Shown: positions 14,047 to 16,175 of the stretch, one piece after another
Position numbering within the stretch: position 1 is the first letter of the stretch
Layout of the letters: each line of letters starts with the position of its first letter
Origin: Candidatus Methylomirabilota bacterium
GTDB taxonomy: Bacteria; Methylomirabilota; Methylomirabilia; Methylomirabilales; 2-02-FULL-66-22
Assembly (NCBI GenBank): GCA_016208645.1
Contig: JACQXP010000260.1
Location: forward strand, 1-16,175
DNA length: 16,175 bases
Reading direction: 5' to 3'
Position numbers and translations under genes: made by a program
The notes under the pieces: generated by a model
What the model saw: only the letters and a program-made list of their open reading frames with translations
What the model was told of the DNA's origin: nothing
The model's database searches: none

Positions 14047-14539
14047 TCAGACCCGCTCCACCTGCAGGAACTCCAGATCCACCGGCGTGGGGCGGCCGAA
14101 GATACTCACCATGACCTTGAGGCGCCCCTTGTCCGGCTTGACCTCGTCCACCACCCCCGTGAAATTGGAGAAGGGTCCGTCGACGACCCGCACGCTCTCC
14201 CCGCGGGTGAACATGACCTTGTGCTTCGGTCGTTCGGCCCCGGTCACCACCTGCTGGATGATGGCCTTCACCTGCTCCTCGGGGATGGGGGTCGGCCGGA
14301 CGCCCGGGCCGACGAAGCCGGTCACCTTGGGCGTGTTCTTGATCAAGTACCAGAGGTCATCCGACATGTCCATCCGGATGAGGACGTAGCCCGGGAAAAA
14401 CTTGCGGGACGCCTCCCGCCGTTTCCCCTTCTTCAATTCCACCACCGTCTCGGTGGGAATCAGCACCTGGGAACCCAGTCGCTGGGTCCTCGAGGCCCCC
14501 GGGAGGCGTTACGACGGCCTGCACCTGTTCCTCAGCCAT
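14047..14539 (-). CDS. nusG: Transcription factor NusG, broken near the 5' end by a frameshifting deletion
   Basis: NusG binds RNA polymerase through its NGN domain and links it to Rho or to ribosomal S10 through its KOW domain. From 14466 downwards the reading is clean: VLIPTETVVELKKGKRREAS, RKFFPGYVLIRMDMSDDLWY, then the KOW part VRVVDGPFSNFTGVVDEV and SIFGRPTPVDLEF, stop at 14047. The likely start is ATG at 14539 (MAEEQVQAVVTPP...), 27 nt after secE. It runs in another frame and meets the body at about 14467-14476. About 33 residues are missing, including the expected WYVVHTYSGFE strand of the NGN domain. The length of 493 nt implies a loss of 3n+2 bases. Probably an assembly error. Confidence 0.93.
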
Positions 14540-14566
14540 GATTGCTCTCAGCACCCGAATGCCTGA

Positions 14567-14791
14567 TTACTTGATGATGAGTCCGAGCAGCTTCTGCAGA
14601 ATCAGGTCCACGAATCCCAGAAAGAAGGACACCACGAAGCTGGCGAGGATGACCACCGCCGTGGAGCCGATGATCTCCTTCCGCTGAGGCCAGGTCACCT
14701 TCTTCATCTCCACCCGGACCTCTTTGAGGAAGCGGACCGCCGCCCCCCGCCATTCCTGCACGCGTTCAACCAGGGCCGTCACCTGTGCCAT
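14567..14791 (-). CDS. secE: Preprotein translocase subunit SecE
   Basis: SecE is the clamp-like membrane subunit of the SecYEG export channel. The 74-aa form has an amphipathic N-terminal helix, the conserved signature FLKEVRVEMKKVTWPQRKEI (21-40), and one transmembrane segment at about 41-66. I chose the ATG at 14791, with a GGGGATGGAG ribosome site. The frame continues 17 codons to an ATG at 14842 inside the TCCCGCCATGGCGGGA palindrome, but that start has no SD. Sitting between tRNA-Trp and nusG is the conserved arrangement. Confidence 0.94.
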   Translation of the reverse strand: MAQVTALVERVQEWRGAAVRFLKEVRVEMKKVTWPQRKEIIGSTAVVILASFVVSFFLGFVDLILQKLLGLIIK

Positions 14792-14833
14792 ACTCCATCC
14801 CCGAAATTCGACTGCGACCGCGCGATCCGACAG

Positions 14834-14849
14834 TCCCGCCATGGCGGGA
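14834..14849. repeat. Perfect 16-bp palindrome in the tRNA-Trp/secE gap
   Basis: TCCCGCCATGGCGGGA is its own reverse complement and can fold as a 6-bp stem with a CATG tetraloop. It shares both 7-base arms, TCCCGCC and GGCGGGA, with the palindrome at 2495-2511 in the rpsG-fusA gap; only the centre differs (AT here, ACA there). The shared arms suggest a dispersed REP-like family. Confidence 0.6.
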
Positions 14850-14871
14850 TCGCTAACCCTGTCGGTTCCTG

Positions 14872-14947
14872 TGGCAGGCCTGGAGGGATTCGAACCCCCA
14901 ACCCGCGGATTTGGAGTCCGCTGCTCTCCCGTTAGAGCTACAGGCCT
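14872..14947 (-). tRNA. trnW: tRNA-Trp (anticodon CCA)
   Basis: The 76-nt cloverleaf is complete. The acceptor arms AGGCCTG and CAGGCCT pair over 7 bp, the discriminator is G and the 3' CCA is encoded (14874-14872). The D stem is GCTC/GAGC. The anticodon stem GCGGA/TCCGC holds the loop CTCCAAA with anticodon CCA (14914-14912). The T arm carries TTCGAAT. It lies 13 nt after rpmG and 80 nt before secE, so it is probably co-transcribed and cut out of the tuf-rpmG-secE transcript. Confidence 0.97.
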
Positions 14948-14960
14948 AACTCCGAATTGG

Positions 14961-15110
14961 TCATTTCGTTTCCCGGTGCGTCGTGTGCTTGCGGCACCAG
15001 CGGCAGTACTTCGACAGCTCCAGCCGGTCGGTGGTGTTCCGCTTGTTCTTGGTGGTGGAGTAGTTCCGGCGTTTGCACTCCCCGCACGCCAAGGTGATGA
15101 TCTCTCGCAT
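14961..15110 (-). CDS. rpmG: 50S ribosomal protein L33 (zinc-binding type)
   Basis: L33 is a small 50S protein near the E site. The 49-aa protein reads MREIITLACGECKRRNYSTT at the start, continues KNKRNTTDRLELSKYCRWCR, and ends KHTTHRETK. Two CXXC pairs (Cys9/12 and Cys36/39) mark the zinc-ribbon form of L33. The ATG at 15110 has GGGAG about 10 nt upstream. It lies between tuf (99-nt gap) and tRNA-Trp (13-nt gap), its usual place in this cluster. Confidence 0.96.
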   Translation of the reverse strand: MREIITLACGECKRRNYSTTKNKRNTTDRLELSKYCRWCRKHTTHRETK

Positions 15111-15209
15111 GACTGTCTGGCTCCCGCTCTGCCTGCCTGGCCCTTCCCCTCCCCCGGCGTCCGTCGCAGGCTGCTGCCCGCGGCCCGGGACCCGGGAAGG
15201 GACGTCGGA

Positions 15210-16175
15210 CTACGCCACCACCTCGCTCACCACCCCCGCCCCCACGGTGCGGCCCCCCTCGCGGATGGCGAAGCGGAGCTCCTTCTCCATGGCGATGGGC
15301 TGGATGAGCTCGACCGTGACCGTCACGTTGTCCCCGGGCATGACCATCTCGGTCCCCGCAACTGGGTGTGGGGGGTGATGCTGGCGGGCTTGGCCACGAC
15401 CTGGCCCCGCTCCACCTCCTCGCGCTTGACCCCCCGGAGGAGCACCCCGATGTTGTCCCCCGCCTGGCCCTGGTCCAGGAGCTTCCGGAACATCTCCACC
15501 CCGGTGCAGACCGTCTTCTGGGTCTCCCGGAGGCCGACGATCTCCACCTCGTCCCCGACCTTCACGATCCCCCGCTCCACCCGGCCGGTGACCACCGTCC
15601 CCCGGCCGGAGATGGTGAAGACGTCCTCCACCGGCATGAGGAAGGGCTTGTCGATCTCCCGCTTGGGGGTGGGGAAGTAGCTGTCCACGGCGTCCATGAG
15701 CTGGTAGACGCAGGCGTACTCCGGGGCCTTGGGGTCCGGGCTTGGCGACTGGAGGGCTTTCAGGGCGGAGCCCTTCACGATGGGGATCTCGTCCCCGGGG
15801 AAGCCGTACTGGGTGAGCAGCTCCCGGACCTCCAGCTCCACCAGCTCCATGAGCTCGGGGTCGTCCAGCATGTCCACCTTGTTCAGGAAGACCACCATGG
15901 AGGGGACCCCCACCTGGCGGGCCAGGAGGATGTGCTCCCGGGTCTGGGGCATGGGCCCCTCGGAGGCGGCCACCACCAGGATGGCCCCGTCCATCTGGGC
16001 CGCCCCGGTGATCATGTTCTTGATGTAGTCGGCGTGGCCCGGGCAGTCCACGTGGGCGTAGTGGCGCTTGTCCGTCTCGTACTCCACGTGGGCGATGGCG
16101 ATGGTGATGCCCCGCTCCCGCTCCTCGGGGGCCTTGTCGATCTGGTCGAAGGGGACGAAGCTCACCTTCGGGTTC
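15210..16175 (-). CDS. tuf: Elongation factor Tu, 5'-truncated by the window edge and broken by a frameshifting deletion in domain 3
   Basis: This part begins at about residue 39 (VSFVPFDQIDKAPEERERG) and shows DCPGH (G3), NKVDM (G4) and the SALKAL-type G5 region (KGSALKALQ). Domain 2 (VFTISGRGTVVTGRVERG) is present, as is the start of domain 3 (ASITPHTQ). The frame is then lost at 15354-15364. The true end EMVMPGDNVTVTVELIQPIA ... EGGRTVGAGVVSEVVA stops at 15210 in another frame. About 41 residues are gone, including the conserved GYRPQFYFRTTDVTG region. Joined to the left fragment through the shared 141 bp the gene would be 1,082 nt, which implies a loss of 3n+1 bases. A real EF-Tu with this lesion would not work, so an assembly join between tuf copies is likely. 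It heads the rpmG-trnW-secE-nusG cluster. Confidence 0.93.
   Translation of the reverse strand, partial: EPEGELRPLRPDRQGPRGAGAGHHHRHRPRGVRDGQAPLRPRGLPGPRRLHQEHDHRGGPDGRGHPGGGRLRGAHAPDPGAHPPGPPGGGPLHGGLPEQGGHAGRPRAHGAGGAGGPGAAHPVRLPRGRDPHREGLRPESPPVAKPGPQGPGVRLRLPAHGRRGQLLPHPQAGDRQALPHAGGGRLHHLRPGDGGHRPGGAGDREGRGRGGDRRPPGDPEDGLHRGGDVPEAPGPGPGGGQHRGAPPGGQARGGGAGPGRGQARQHHPPHPVAGTEMVMPGDNVTVTVELIQPIAMEKELRFAIREGGRTVGAGVVSEVVA
16035..16175. repeat. Terminal direct repeat, right copy (inside tuf)
   Basis: This copy is identical to bases 1-141 in the same orientation, so the window can be closed into a 16,034-bp circle. See the left copy for the likely assembly explanation. Confidence 0.95.

Noticed and set aside
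14357..14554. A separate 65-aa protein beginning upstream of nusG
   Set aside because: Its first part is the NusG N-terminus (MAEEQVQAVV). The rest is NusG read out of frame after the deletion, and the upstream GTG has no SD.

Overview
This window is ordinary housekeeping DNA from a high-G+C bacterium (roughly two-thirds G+C by eye). Every gene lies on the minus strand. In transcription order, from the right end leftwards, they are: tuf (EF-Tu) - rpmG (L33) - tRNA-Trp(CCA) - secE - nusG - rplK (L11) - rplA (L1) - rplJ (L10) - rplL (L7/L12) - rpoB - rpoC - rpsL (S12) - rpsG (S7) - fusA (EF-G) - tuf again. This is the widely conserved fusion of the secE-nusG-rplKAJL-rpoBC cluster with the str operon, bounded by two tuf genes. 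Gene order and protein style fit Methylomirabilota/Rokubacteria or deltaproteobacteria-like lineages. That placement is an impression, because no marker here settles the phylum. I see no phage, plasmid, defence, CRISPR or biosynthetic system.

The first 141 bases and the last 141 bases are identical and lie inside the 5' part of tuf. Joining them gives a closed 16,034-bp circle with a single tuf. It is much more likely an assembly-graph loop through two near-identical tuf copies than a real circular replicon.

Three essential genes, tuf (right end), nusG and rpoC, each carry one short internal deletion of roughly 90-125 bp. Each deletion removes conserved codons and shifts the frame. Three such lesions in one essential cluster point to assembly or chimera error rather than biology. 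The other protein genes look intact.

Regulatory layout: a near-consensus sigma70 promoter (TTGACA, 17-bp spacer, TAGACT) sits between rpoC and rpsL and would give the str genes their own start. A long stem-loop with a T-rich tail follows rpsL, where S7 autoregulation acts in E. coli. Perfect short palindromes sit in the rpoB/rpoC, rplJ/rplL, rpsG/fusA and tRNA-Trp/secE junctions. The rplK/rplA gap holds an A+T-richer direct and inverted repeat cluster unlike its surroundings.

The most unusual real-looking signal is in the rpsG/fusA gap. A second copy of the last seven codons and the stop of S7 lies just downstream of the true end and differs only at wobble positions. Next to it, a 22-nt segment containing a palindrome is flanked by 8-bp direct repeats. 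No stretch longer than 300 bases lacks a gene.
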